Below, piece after piece: positions 56,947-64,000 of a DNA stretch of 64,000 nucleotides. The stretch lies in assembly GCF_900182635.1 (NCBI RefSeq), contig NZ_FXTD01000002.1:62001-126000 (forward strand). The letters are read 5' to 3'. The notes beneath the pieces are model-generated. The model saw only the letters and a program-made list of their open reading frames with translations, was not told the origin of the DNA and made no database searches. Both the position numbers and the translations under genes were made by a program. Numbering within the stretch: position 1 is the first letter of the stretch; each line of letters begins with the position of its first letter. This DNA comes from Halorubrum cibi. GTDB taxonomy: Archaea > Halobacteriota > Halobacteria > Halobacteriales > Haloferacaceae.

Positions 56947-59340
56947 CTACCGCTGACGGGGGCGTCGATCCGTGCCGCCCACCGCCGGCCACGCGCCTCC
57001 CATCCGCCACATCGAGAGGTCGACGTCGACGCCGGGCGAGTCGGCGTTCGTCCCCCCGTCGGGGCCGCGACCGGGATCAGTTCCCTCCCCGGCGTCGGCG
57101 ACGATCGAGACGCCCGTCGCGTCGTGGCGGGTGGGGTAGATCCGGGTCGCGAGCGCCCGGCGTCCGTTCACGAACAGTTCGAGGACGCTCGCGTCGACGA
57201 AGACCCGAACGTCGAGGGGTCGATCCAGGTCGTCGACGGCGACGCCGACGGGCGCGTCCCGCGCGTCGCGGTCGAGGCTGCTCTCCGAGCGGTCGACGAC
57301 GACGCGGTCGCTCCCGATCCGGACCGCGGTTCGCTCCGCGCCGTCTGGCGATTCACGGACTCGGAGGGAGACGGCCGAACCGGGCGCGTCGTCGGGGTCG
57401 AGTCGTGCCCGGACCTCGAACGCCTCGACGGTCGCGTCGAGTCGCTCGGGGGTCCCGTCCGCGGTCAGCCGGTCGTCGACGAGCCGCGTCTCGCGGAGGC
57501 GCTCGATCTCTCGGGCGGGTCGCTGGCGGAGTTCACCGTCGACGACCGCGAGTTCGCGTGGGAGACTCATCGCCCCCGACCAGCCGGCGTCCCACCCGCT
57601 CTGGGCCGACCGCTCCTCGCGGAGCCAGCCGATCGTTATCGTTCGGCCGTCGGGGGTCGAAAGCGACTGCGGCGCGTAGAACGCGCCCGGATCGAGGACG
57701 CCCTCCTCGTCGACGCGGAACCGCCCGACGTCGGCGTCGAACGTGCCGCGGAAGTACCGCACGTCCTCGTAGTCCGAGACGTGGATCAGGTCGCCGTCCG
57801 AAAAGCGGAGGAGTTCGGGACACTCCCAGACGACGCCGGGGTCGGCCTCCTCGGTCACGAGGGCGGGACCCTCGTAGGTCCACTCGCGGAGGTCGCGGCT
57901 CGTGTACAGCACCGCCGCACCGCCACGGTCCTGGAGCCCCGCGCCGATCAGTTGGTGCCAGCGGTCGTTTTCATACCAGAGGCAGTGGTCGCGGAAGTGC
58001 GCCGGTTCGCCGGGCGTCGACAACAGGTCGAGTTCGGGCGGCGGCGACCGGATCACGGGGTTCGCCGCGTCGGGCTCGAAGCGCGTCAGGTCATCGTCGG
58101 TCGCGGTCGCGAGACACGGCCGCTGCCACCCGTCGCGCCCCCCGGTGTAGAGCGCGTACACCGCGTCGGCATCGCCGGCAGCGACGGAGGAATCGGCGTC
58201 GTCGCCGGCGGGTACCACGCGTGGGCCGGATCCCGCGTCTCCGTCCGCGTCGTCGACGCGCTTGACGGCGACCGCACACCCCGACCAGCAGCCGTCCCGG
58301 TCGGGGCCGCTCGGATCGGGGGACATCGCGACCGGTCGGTCCTCCCAGCGGACGAGATCCTCGCTGACGGCGTGGCCCCAGTGGACCGTGCCGTGGTACG
58401 GACCGGCGGGATTGTACTGGTAGAAGAGGTGGTAGGTCCCGTCGTGGTGGATCATCCCGTTCGGGTCGTTGAGCCAGTTGGCCGGCGGGGTGACGTGGTA
58501 GGAGGGGCGGTCGCGGTCGCCCGAGAGAGCGTCGCGGTAACGCTCGAGCTCGCGGCCGCTCTTCGGCCGTCCCGTCGCGAGGGCAGTGTCGTACTCGCTT
58601 TCCCCCGCGAGCCAGCGGATGACGTCGGCCGCGAATCGCTCGCGATTCGCCTCCGTGGTCGCGTCGTCGTGCTGGGCGAACTCCATGCCGACGCCGACCC
58701 CGATGACGGTCCCCGACCCGATCCGCCACTGGAGCACGGTCACCTCGCCGGGGACGTCCTCGACGCCGCGGTGGGTGGACGCGAGGACGTCCGCTCGCTC
58801 GGGGAGCACGTCCTCGTACCGGGCGTAGGGCGCGGTCGAGCCCGCGGGACGGATGTGGTGGCGGAGGCCGGAGAGCCCCTCGACCGCGGGGTGGCCCTCG
58901 TACAGCGGGTGCCACAGCGGGCCGACCGGGTCCGTCACCTCCTCGGTCCCGGTCGCGTCCGGCGGGACTGGGTCGATCCCGAGCGCGCTCACCTGCGCGA
59001 GCGCCCGCGCCGAGCAGAACAGCCCGCCGCCGTCCGCGAGGAACGCCCGGATCGGCTCCGCGCAGTCCGCGACCGTCGCGGGGTCGCTCACGGGATCGTA
59101 GGCGTGCCACCAGAGCGCATCGAAACGGTCGAGATCGGCTTCTCCCGCCGCGACCGCCGAGAGCGCGACCGTCTCGACGTCCCCGACCACGTCGCGGGCG
59201 AACGCGAGCGCGGCCGCCGCCTCCGTTCCGTCGGACACCCCCTCGGCCGCCGCCTCGCCTTTCGTCGCCCCGCCGTCCGTCTTCCTCCCGTCCGTCGACC
59301 CCTCGATGAGGAATCCGAGGCGGGGTCCGTCGTCGGTCAT
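56947..59340 (-). CDS. Glycoside hydrolase family 32 fructosidase with N-terminal ThuA-like domain
   Basis: A 797-residue enzyme. Residues 1-250 form a separate class-I amidotransferase-like or ThuA/DUF4960-like domain (FDALWWHAYDPVSDP, FLADGGGLFCSARALAQ). The GH32 five-bladed propeller has WLNDPNG with nucleophile D292, FRDH with transition-state stabiliser D451 (usually FRDP), and WECPE with acid/base E506. The C-terminal 200 residues form the GH32 beta-sandwich. It hydrolyses fructans or sucrose-type fructosides. No signal peptide is seen, so it may act in the cytoplasm. ATG 59340 is supported by a TAGTAAAAA box. Confidence 0.9.
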   Translation of the reverse strand: MTDDGPRLGFLIEGSTDGRKTDGGATKGEAAAEGVSDGTEAAAALAFARDVVGDVETVALSAVAAGEADLDRFDALWWHAYDPVSDPATVADCAEPIRAFLADGGGLFCSARALAQVSALGIDPVPPDATGTEEVTDPVGPLWHPLYEGHPAVEGLSGLRHHIRPAGSTAPYARYEDVLPERADVLASTHRGVEDVPGEVTVLQWRIGSGTVIGVGVGMEFAQHDDATTEANRERFAADVIRWLAGESEYDTALATGRPKSGRELERYRDALSGDRDRPSYHVTPPANWLNDPNGMIHHDGTYHLFYQYNPAGPYHGTVHWGHAVSEDLVRWEDRPVAMSPDPSGPDRDGCWSGCAVAVKRVDDADGDAGSGPRVVPAGDDADSSVAAGDADAVYALYTGGRDGWQRPCLATATDDDLTRFEPDAANPVIRSPPPELDLLSTPGEPAHFRDHCLWYENDRWHQLIGAGLQDRGGAAVLYTSRDLREWTYEGPALVTEEADPGVVWECPELLRFSDGDLIHVSDYEDVRYFRGTFDADVGRFRVDEEGVLDPGAFYAPQSLSTPDGRTITIGWLREERSAQSGWDAGWSGAMSLPRELAVVDGELRQRPAREIERLRETRLVDDRLTADGTPERLDATVEAFEVRARLDPDDAPGSAVSLRVRESPDGAERTAVRIGSDRVVVDRSESSLDRDARDAPVGVAVDDLDRPLDVRVFVDASVLELFVNGRRALATRIYPTRHDATGVSIVADAGEGTDPGRGPDGGTNADSPGVDVDLSMWRMGGAWPAVGGTDRRPRQR

Positions 59341-59361
59341 GATCCCTCGTTACCACGCTCG

Positions 59362-59370
59362 TAGTAAAAA
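59362..59370 (-). promoter_or_regulatory. TATA element of the GH32 gene
   Basis: TTTTTACTA on the minus strand, 22-30 nt before ATG 59340. Confidence 0.5.
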
Positions 59371-59694
59371 CCGTTCTCCCGTGACGGCGTGACGGATCCG
59401 CGGACGAGTCGGTCGACGAACCCGCCGTCGCCCGGCGGGGACGGCAGATTCGGTCGGTGACGAAACGCATAAACGGCCCATCGACGTACGTCAGGGCGTG
59501 ACTCGAACCGCGTCGTCGCTCGGCCCGCGCCCGCCGGCAGCGACGCGGCTCTTCTCGAAGAAACGCGCGTGACGCGTCCACAGGCGGGAGTGGCGACCCC
59601 GTCCCGGACGACCCCCGACCCGCGCGCGACCGTTACCGCACCGAACACGCATTCGTTCCGACGACCCACACGCGACACCGAGACCACGACACCG
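59371..59694. other. Divergent region between GH32 and dapA genes
   Basis: This stretch holds the dapA promoter: an ATAAAC element near 59469 is the only A/T-rich site on the plus strand, giving a leader of nearly 200 nt before ATG 59695. Open codons between 59569 and 59694 in the dapA frame are Thr/Pro/Arg-rich and not part of the family. No other gene is seen. Confidence 0.5.
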
Positions 59695-60696
59695 ATGACG
59701 AACTCTACGACGACCACGACACCGTACACGACTGACCGCGACGACGACGGAGAACCGACCGACGAACCCTTCGAGGGGGTCTACCCCGCGATGACGACCC
59801 CGTTCACCGGCGAGAACGGGATCGACCACGAGCAGCTCGCCGAGAACGCCCGCTACCTCGAGCGCGCCGGCGTCGACGGGGTGGTTCCCGTCGGCTCCAC
59901 CGGCGAGTCCGCGACGATGACCCACGACGAGCACATCGAGGTCGTCGAGACCGTCCGCGACGCCGTCGACGACGTGCCCGTGATCGCGGGCACCGGCTCG
60001 AACAACACCGCCGAGGCGCTCTCGCTCTCGCGCCGGGCCGCGGAGACGGGCGCGGACGGGATCCTCCTCATCTCGCCGTACTACAACAAGCCCGAGCCCG
60101 AGGGGTTCAGAGAGCACTACGGGACGATCGCCGACGCGGTCGACCTCCCGCAGGTCGTCTACAACGTGCCCTCGCGGACGGGGCGGTCGATCCCGGTCGA
60201 CGTCGTCGTCGACCTCGCGGAACACCCGAACGTCCAAGGGTACAAGGCCGCCTCCGGCGACTTAAATCGGATCAGCGAGATAGTCGAGCGCACCCGCGGG
60301 GAGACGTTCTCCGTGCTCTCGGGCGACGACGGGCTCACGCTCCCGACGCTCTCCGTCGGCGGGACGGGCACGATAAGCGTCGTCGCGAACGTCGAGCCGG
60401 AGCGCTCGTGTGCGATGGTCGGGTCGGCGCTCTCGGGCGATTACGACCGAGCACGGGAGCTCCACCACGAGCTCGCGCCGCTGGTCCGCGAGCTGTTCGT
60501 CGAGACGAACCCGATCCCGGTGACGGAGGCGATGTACGTCCGGGATCGTGGCGGCCCGCACGTCCGGTCGCCGCTCACCCGGCTCTCCGAGGAACGGCGC
60601 GAGCCGCTCCGTGAGCTGCTCGCCGAGTACGAGGAGGGGTCGCCGGAGGAGACGGAAGCGGCAGGGGAGACCGATGCCTCCGGGGGCGCGGAATGA
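59695..60696 (+). CDS. dapA: 4-hydroxy-tetrahydrodipicolinate synthase
   Basis: A 333-residue class I aldolase that condenses pyruvate with aspartate semialdehyde in lysine biosynthesis. VYPAMTTPFTG starts the fold, GSTGESATMTHDEHIEVV is the oxyanion and substrate loop, SPYYNKPEPEGFREHY carries the catalytic Tyr, YNVPSRTGRS follows, and the Schiff-base Lys is in VQGYKAASGD. The N-terminal 24 residues are Thr/Asp-rich and variable. ATG 59695 is preferred to an upstream GTG 59569. The stop overlaps dapB (ATGA), the first of a chain of coupled genes. Confidence 0.94.
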   Translation: MTNSTTTTTPYTTDRDDDGEPTDEPFEGVYPAMTTPFTGENGIDHEQLAENARYLERAGVDGVVPVGSTGESATMTHDEHIEVVETVRDAVDDVPVIAGTGSNNTAEALSLSRRAAETGADGILLISPYYNKPEPEGFREHYGTIADAVDLPQVVYNVPSRTGRSIPVDVVVDLAEHPNVQGYKAASGDLNRISEIVERTRGETFSVLSGDDGLTLPTLSVGGTGTISVVANVEPERSCAMVGSALSGDYDRARELHHELAPLVRELFVETNPIPVTEAMYVRDRGGPHVRSPLTRLSEERREPLRELLAEYEEGSPEETEAAGETDASGGAE

Positions 60697-61520
60697 CCGG
60701 CGGCGCCGACGGCGACCTCCGGATCGCCGTCACCGGCGCGGGCGGTCGGATGGGTCGGGAAGTGATCGAGGCGGCGGCGGCTCGGGACGACGTCGAGGTC
60801 GCGCTCGCGGTCAACCGCACGCCGACGGACCCCGTCGCGGGCGTCGACGTCGCGGACGCGGCCCGGCTCGACGACCTGCTCGCCGACGCCGACCCGGACG
60901 TCCTCGTCGATTTCACGGGGCCGGAATCGGCCGTCGAGTACGCCGAGACCGCCGCCGAGGCCGGGGTGGCCGTCGTCACCGGGACGACCGGCTTCGACTC
61001 CGGGGGCACGGCGCGGCTCCGCGCCGCGAGCGAGGCGGTCCCCCTGCTGCGGGCGTCGAACTTCGCGCGCGGCGTCGCCGCGCTCCGGCGAGCGGTCCGC
61101 GAGGCGGTCGTGGCGGTCCCCGACTACGACGTGGAGCTGACCGAGACCCACCACAACGGGAAGCGCGACGCGCCCTCGGGGACCGCGAAGACGCTCCTCG
61201 ACGACGTGGAGGGCGTCCGCGAGGAGGCCCGCGGAGACTCGGCGGGAGGCGACGGTCTCGATCGGCGGGTCCACGGCCGCGAGGGCGACAGCCCGCGCGA
61301 GCCGACCGAGATCGGCGTCCACGCGAGGCGTGCCGGCGACGTGACCGGCGAACACGAGGTGTTGCTCGCGGGCAACCGCGAGACCCTGTCTCTCACCCAC
61401 CGCGCCGGCGACCGCGGCGTGTTCGCCGAGGGCGCGCTCGACGCCGCGGCGTGGCTGTCGGGACGAGAGCCCGGTCGGTACGAGTTCGACGACGTGCTCG
61501 GCGACGGTGTGAGCGAATGA
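60693..61520 (+). CDS. dapB: 4-hydroxy-tetrahydrodipicolinate reductase
   Basis: A 275-residue NAD(P)H-dependent reductase. IAVTGAGGRMGREVIEAAA near residue 10 is the nucleotide site, VVTGTTGFDS near 92 and SNFARGVAAL near 118 are conserved, and ELTETHHNGKRDAPSGTA near 150 contains the catalytic His pair and Lys. A large acidic insertion is present around residue 190. It overlaps dapA by ATGA and precedes dapD by 61 nt. Confidence 0.94.
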   Translation: MTGGADGDLRIAVTGAGGRMGREVIEAAAARDDVEVALAVNRTPTDPVAGVDVADAARLDDLLADADPDVLVDFTGPESAVEYAETAAEAGVAVVTGTTGFDSGGTARLRAASEAVPLLRASNFARGVAALRRAVREAVVAVPDYDVELTETHHNGKRDAPSGTAKTLLDDVEGVREEARGDSAGGDGLDRRVHGREGDSPREPTEIGVHARRAGDVTGEHEVLLAGNRETLSLTHRAGDRGVFAEGALDAAAWLSGREPGRYEFDDVLGDGVSE

Positions 61521-61543
61521 GTGCGATAGGCATCGACACACAT

Positions 61544-61562
61544 CGACGGGTAAATACCGTCG
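61544..61562 (+). promoter_or_regulatory. Inverted repeat and Shine-Dalgarno before dapD
   Basis: CGACGG (61544-61549) is mirrored by CCGTCG (61557-61562) around GTAAATA, and is followed at 61572-61577 by GGGAGG, 4 nt from ATG 61582. This is the only break in an otherwise overlapping operon, so it may be an internal promoter, a processing hairpin or a translational control site. Confidence 0.45.
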
Positions 61563-61581
61563 GTCGACCACGGGAGGAACA

Positions 61582-62421
61582 ATGACGCTCGAATCCGACG
61601 TGTCCGACCTCTGGGAGCGGTACGAGGCCGGGCTCTCGGCGGCGGAGACGACGACGGACGACGCGGCCGTCCTCGACGACTTCCTCGCGGCGCTGGAGGC
61701 CGGCGAGGTCCGCGCAGCCGAGAAGACCGGCGACGACGTGACGACGTGGGCGGCCAACGAGTGGGTCAAACGCGGGATCCTGCTCAACTTCGCGCTCCGC
61801 GAGACCGAACCGCGCGAGTACGGCGGAGTGACCTACTACGACGTGTTGCCGCTCCGCGAGACCGACGATCTCGACGAGCGCGGCACCCGAAACACGCCCG
61901 ACGGAACGGTCCTCCGACGCGGCGCGTACCTCGGGAGCGACTGTATCGTGATGAGCCCGGCCTTTCTCAACATGGGCGCGTACGTCGGCGACGGGACGCT
62001 CGTCGACTCCTGTGACACGGTCGGTTCCTGCGCGCAGATCGGCGCGGACGTGAAACTCGGCGCGAACACCCTGATCGGCGGCGTGCTCGAACCGATCGAG
62101 GACGCTCCGGTCGTGATCGAAGAGGGGGTCTCGCTCGGCGCGGGCTGTCGGGTCACGAGCGGGTTCCGGGTCGGCAAGAACTCGATCGTCGGGGAGAACA
62201 CCCTTCTCACGCCGCGGATCCCCGTCTACGACCTCGTCGAGGAGGAGGTGATCTACGGCCACCTTCCCGCCGAGCGCCGGGCGTTCACGCGGATGGTCGA
62301 GTCCTCGGTCGGCGAGCACGACCTCTTTTCGGGCGGCGCGTACAAGCCCGCGGTCGTCGCCACGGACGTGGAGACGGAGACGCTGGAGGCGACGCGGCGC
62401 GAGGGGGCACTACGGGAATGA
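61582..62421 (+). CDS. dapD: Tetrahydrodipicolinate N-succinyltransferase
   Basis: A 279-residue left-handed beta-helix acyltransferase. Hexapeptide turns such as GAYLGSDCIVMSPAFLNMGA, GTLVDSCDTVGSCAQIGADV and VSLGAGCRVTSGFRVGKNSI form the trimer coil. The N-terminal 90 residues are helical. It commits the pathway to the succinylase branch, so a DapE desuccinylase and an aminotransferase are needed and may lie to the right. ATG 61582 with a strong SD is the start. The stop overlaps lysA by ATGA. Confidence 0.92.
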   Translation: MTLESDVSDLWERYEAGLSAAETTTDDAAVLDDFLAALEAGEVRAAEKTGDDVTTWAANEWVKRGILLNFALRETEPREYGGVTYYDVLPLRETDDLDERGTRNTPDGTVLRRGAYLGSDCIVMSPAFLNMGAYVGDGTLVDSCDTVGSCAQIGADVKLGANTLIGGVLEPIEDAPVVIEEGVSLGAGCRVTSGFRVGKNSIVGENTLLTPRIPVYDLVEEEVIYGHLPAERRAFTRMVESSVGEHDLFSGGAYKPAVVATDVETETLEATRREGALRE

Positions 62422-63758
62422 GCCGGCGGAACTCCGACGCCGAGGACGCCGACGCGAACCCGCCCGTCCGACGCGTGAGCGACTGGGACGCGGACCGGCT
62501 CGCCGCGCTCGCCGCCGAGCACGACACGCCGCTGTACGTCCAGGACCTCGACCGGGTCCGCGAGAACTGCGAGCGCCTGCTGTCGGCGTTCCCCGACGCC
62601 GACGTGCGGTACGCCGTCAAGGCACACACCGGCCGCGCGGTGCTGGAGGCGGTCCGCGAGGCGGGCCTCGACGCGGAGTGCGCCTCCGCCGGGGAGGTCG
62701 ACCGCGCGCTCGCGGCCGGCTTCGGCGGCGACCGGCTCCACTACACCGCGGTCAACCCGCCCGCCCGCGACCTCGACTACGTCGTCGACGTCGCGGAGCG
62801 GGAGCCGGGGCTCACGGTAACGGCCGGCGCGGTCGACACCCTCGACCGTTTGGCCGAGCGCGGTTACGACGGCCGGCTCTGTCTCCGGGTGAACCCGGGC
62901 GTCGGGGCGGGCCACCACGCGAAGGTCACCACCGGCTCGGCGCCGAAGTTCGGCGTCCCCTACGACCGGGCCGCGGGCGTCGCCCGCGAGGCGGCCGAGC
63001 GGTTCGACGTGGTGGGCGTCCACGCGCACGCGGGCTCCGGGATCGATCCGGACCAGCTCGACAGCCACCGCGAGCTCGTCGCGCGGATGGGCGATCTCGC
63101 ACTGGAGCTGACCGATCCGGATCCGGCCGACGCCGATCCCCTCGACCTCGAATACGTCGACGTCGGCGGCGGCTTCGGCGTTCCCTACCGCGAGGACGAC
63201 GATCCCCTCGATCTGCCCGCCGTCGCCGACGCGACGCGAGACGCCGTCGGCGACCTCCGCGGACTCGCGCTCGCGATCGAGCCCGGCCGGTACGTCGTCG
63301 CCGACGCGGGCGTCCTCCTGACGCGGGCGAACACCGTGAAGCCGACGCCGGAGGGGACGGTCGTCGGCGTCGACGCCGGGATGACGGATCTGCTCCGCCC
63401 CGCGATGTACGACGCGTACCACCCGATCCGCAACCTCGGCGGGGCCGACGGCGAGCCGGCCCCGGCGGACCGCGAGACGGAGTCCGTCGCAGTCGCGGGA
63501 CCTATCTGTGAGACCGGTGATAGCTTCTGTACGGATCGCGCGCTGGCGCGCCCGGCCCGCGGGGACCTCCTCGCGATCGGCGTCGCAGGCGCGTACGGAT
63601 ACGAGATGGCGAACCAGTACAACTCGCGGCCGCGGCCCGCGGAGGTCGCGCTCGCGGACGGGGAGGCGACGGTCGTCCGGCGGCGCGAGCGGCTCGCGGA
63701 CCTCACGACGGCCGAGCGCGAGGCGGACGGGACGGCCGAGACGGAGGTGGGCCGATGA
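62418..63758 (+). CDS. lysA: Diaminopimelate decarboxylase
   Basis: A 446-residue PLP enzyme for the last step of lysine synthesis. The PLP lysine is in RYAVKAHTGRAVLEAV, the phosphate-binding loop is GVHAHAGSGID and YVDVGGGFGVPY, the substrate region is EPGRYVVADAG, and C-terminal catalytic Cys is in CETGDSF. The N-terminal 20 residues are acidic and disordered. Overlaps dapD and dapF by ATGA. Confidence 0.94.
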   Translation: MSRRNSDAEDADANPPVRRVSDWDADRLAALAAEHDTPLYVQDLDRVRENCERLLSAFPDADVRYAVKAHTGRAVLEAVREAGLDAECASAGEVDRALAAGFGGDRLHYTAVNPPARDLDYVVDVAEREPGLTVTAGAVDTLDRLAERGYDGRLCLRVNPGVGAGHHAKVTTGSAPKFGVPYDRAAGVAREAAERFDVVGVHAHAGSGIDPDQLDSHRELVARMGDLALELTDPDPADADPLDLEYVDVGGGFGVPYREDDDPLDLPAVADATRDAVGDLRGLALAIEPGRYVVADAGVLLTRANTVKPTPEGTVVGVDAGMTDLLRPAMYDAYHPIRNLGGADGEPAPADRETESVAVAGPICETGDSFCTDRALARPARGDLLAIGVAGAYGYEMANQYNSRPRPAEVALADGEATVVRRRERLADLTTAEREADGTAETEVGR

Positions 63759-64000
63759 GCACTCACGCCGTCCCGGTCGAGAAGTACCACGGCACCGGCA
63801 ACGACTTCCTCGTCGTCGACGCCGGCGAGGGCGTCGGCGACCGCTCGGCGTTCGCGCGGGCGTACTGCGACCGCGAGACGGGCGTCGCGGCCGATACGGT
63901 CGACGGCCCGATCGACGGCGCGGGCGAGCACGGAGACGCGACCGATGACGCCGCCGACTCCGCGGGTCGCCGCGGGGCCGACGGCGTCCTCTTCTTGGAG
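63755..64000 (+). CDS. dapF: Diaminopimelate epimerase, N-terminal part
   Basis: The first 82 codons reach the right edge. VEKYHGTGNDFLVVDAG is the conserved N-terminal motif with active-site Asn. A Gly/Asp-rich insertion follows. The two catalytic cysteines lie beyond the window. ATG 63755 overlaps lysA by ATGA. Confidence 0.9.
   Translation, partial: MSTHAVPVEKYHGTGNDFLVVDAGEGVGDRSAFARAYCDRETGVAADTVDGPIDGAGEHGDATDDAADSAGRRGADGVLFLE

Noticed and set aside
1-64000. CRISPR array, rRNA, insertion sequence or prophage
   Set aside because: No repeat-spacer structure, ribosomal RNA signature, transposase, integrase or capsid-type protein was found.

Overview
The window comes from the chromosome of an extremely halophilic archaeon (class Halobacteria), most like Halorubrum or a close relative. 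The evidence is the high G+C content, strongly acidic proteins, many small proteins known only from haloarchaea, a CheF chemotaxis adaptor, a haloarchaeal 2Fe-2S ferredoxin, a presenilin-type protease, twin-arginine lipoprotein signals, and promoters whose TATA element lies about 25 to 30 nt before the start codon, which implies mostly leaderless mRNAs. This placement is inferred from gene content and style; no marker gene was compared.

Layout. 1-8.8 kb: the end of a protein with a possible MGS-like domain, two small haloarchaeal proteins, a multi-PAS histidine kinase, two FAD oxidoreductases, a GNAT acetyltransferase and a methyltransferase. 8.9-16.3 kb: an AAA ATPase with a histidine-rich tail divergent from isopentenyl-diphosphate isomerase, then a PHP-moeA-moeA operon for molybdenum cofactor. 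16.4-20.6 kb: a membrane protein that looks like the cell-division protein CdpA, divergent from an operon of three small acidic proteins, a deaminase and a PfkB kinase. 20.7-25.9 kb: HIT protein, CheF, ferredoxin, M20 peptidase, a CorC/HlyC-type membrane protein and tRNA-His. 26-32.3 kb: a first TAXI-type TRAP importer (binding protein, DUF1850 protein, fused permease), a relic of a Ca2+/cation exchanger and two lipoproteins. 32.3-45.7 kb: a catabolic island with an MFS transporter, a 2-hydroxyacid dehydrogenase, a glutaryl-CoA-dehydrogenase-like enzyme, two enolase-superfamily enzymes, a LarA-like racemase, a cupin, an FAH-family enzyme, UspA and a second TAXI-TRAP importer with a small membrane partner. 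45.7-54.6 kb: small zinc and DUF5789-like proteins, an orphan Dam-type methylase, UspA-DUF63, DUF2150, CheY, PhoU, small regulators, presenilin homologue and a PUA protein. 54.7-64 kb: MFS transporter, HD hydrolase, a GH32 fructosidase with an added N-terminal domain, and the lysine operon dapA-dapB-dapD-lysA-dapF, which runs off the window.

How genes may work together. The 35-45.7 kb island has the parts expected for import and oxidative breakdown of a sugar acid or related hydroxy acid: TAXI uptake, racemase, dehydratases and an FAH-type step. It resembles, but is not the same as, the known haloarchaeal pentose and gluconate routes. The lysine operon gives the diaminopimelate pathway through the succinylase branch. 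Many genes are coupled by ATGA or GTGA overlaps. No CRISPR array, rRNA, insertion sequence or intact prophage was seen.
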